Part shown: positions 63,541 to 64,000 of the stretch, piece by piece
How positions within the stretch are numbered: position 1 is the stretch's first letter
Layout of the letters: every line of letters begins with the position of its first letter
Assembly (NCBI GenBank): GCA_040218815.1
Contig: JAVJQS010000007.1
Coordinates: forward strand, 62,001 to 126,000
Direction: 5' to 3'
Origin: JAVJQS01 sp040218815
GTDB taxonomy: Bacteria > Bacteroidota > Bacteroidia > Flavobacteriales_E > Vicingaceae
DNA length: 64,000 bases
Position numbers and translations under genes: made by a program
Notes under the pieces: model-generated
The model's database searches: none
What the model was told of the DNA's origin: nothing
The model's input: the letters and a program-made list of their open reading frames with translations, nothing else

Positions 63541-64000
63541 TTATTCATATGGGATACATACTTCAAAAGTAGTTGTTCCAGGGGTTGATTTTAGCGTTAA
63601 CTTTCCATTGTGATGATCTACAATCCGTTTAGCGACATCGAGACCAAGCCCTGTGCCTTCCCCCACCTTTTTGGTTGTAAAAAAAGGATCGAAGATGTGT
63701 GAAGCATCTTCTTTTGATATTCCAGAACCGTTATCTTTAACAGATACTATTAAAAAGTTATTCTCTTTTTTAATATCTATTTCTAGTAAACCTCCCTTTT
63801 CTGGTAATGCATCTATAGCATTGTCGATTAAGTTCATCCAAACTTGATTGATTTCACTTGGAAGCAGATTTATATTTGGAAGCCCATTCTCCACTTCTAA
63901 CTTTAGTTCAACATTTTTCCTTTTAATTTTATGATTTAGAATGGCAAGTGTATCTTCAATTCCAATGGATGGGTCAACAAGCTCTCTGTTTTGAGATCGA
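63541..64000 (-). CDS. Histidine kinase C-terminal part (5' end outside window)
   Basis: The frame is open to the window edge. Visible is the HATPase domain with NLIDNAIDALP (N box), VKDNGSGI (G1) and VGEGTGLGLDVAKRIVDHHNG (G2), and the sequence before it (SIGIEDTLAILNHKIK) typical of the DHp/ATPase linker. It is the probable partner of the receiver domain in the downstream fusion gene, 6 nt away, and heads this operon within the window. The phosphoacceptor histidine and sensor are upstream. Confidence 0.9.
   Translation of the reverse strand, partial: RSQNRELVDPSIGIEDTLAILNHKIKRKNVELKLEVENGLPNINLLPSEINQVWMNLIDNAIDALPEKGGLLEIDIKKENNFLIVSVKDNGSGISKEDASHIFDPFFTTKKVGEGTGLGLDVAKRIVDHHNGKLTLKSTPGTTTFEVCIPYE

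Overview
The window is a dense, AT-rich stretch of a Bacteroidota chromosome, most likely a free-living Flavobacteriales or Cytophagales relative. The lineage call rests on gldH, an IPExxxVDY gene directly before pyk, a DUF4837 lipoprotein, a bifunctional phosphoglucose/phosphomannose isomerase, a stand-alone RicT/PSP1 protein next to gldH, LytTR signalling, lipobox signal peptides and repeated TANNTTTG promoter boxes. Nearly all of it is core chromosome. I saw no rRNA, tRNA, transposase, phage or CRISPR array.

Layout. 1-2.8 kb: 3' part of ileS, a DksA/TraR-like protein and lspA. 2.9-8.3 kb (minus): a three-gene RND efflux operon (membrane fusion lipoprotein, RND pump, TolC), with an odd phased repeat array beyond its 3' end. 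8.6-13.7 kb: IPExxxVDY gene, pyk, a membrane SpoIIE phosphatase and an M42 aminopeptidase. 13.9-17.0 kb (minus): cyclophilin, pheS, ECF sigma factor and RskA-like anti-sigma factor as one overlapping operon. 17.0-24.9 kb: small lipoprotein, CvpA, pgk, DNA polymerase delta', ricT, gldH and a PBP1A. 25-26.8 kb: scoA and scoB, split by a roughly 460-bp element with inverted ends that carries an interrupted four-helix-bundle (S23/IVP-type) gene. 26.8-33.5 kb: five membrane or GT2 glycosyltransferase-type genes. 33.5-43.3 kb: kbl, gpsA, lysS, pgi/pmi, a serine hydrolase, a TonB receptor and small proteins. 43.7-47 kb: DUF502, two tandem coiled-coil paralogues and a thioredoxin-like lipoprotein. 47-56.6 kb: M28 peptidase, rpiB, a signalling operon (YwqK/MORN repeat protein, multi-PAS histidine kinase, LytTR regulator), an FAD oxidoreductase and tatA. 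56.6-64 kb: gatA, a LysM lytic transglycosylase, DUF4837, then a minus-strand operon of histidine kinase, response-regulator/thioredoxin-reductase fusion, UBP zinc finger and bestrophin-like channel.

Two loci stand out. The first is the scoA/scoB element: imperfect inverted repeats built from TACATT-type units flank a four-helix-bundle gene whose reading frame is broken by a TAA. It fills almost the whole gap in what would otherwise be a tight operon. The second is the HK / REC-TrxR fusion / UBP-finger / bestrophin operon, which looks like a redox-linked signalling module whose output cannot be read from the sequence. The phased dyad array at 2785-2882 is a third unexplained structure.
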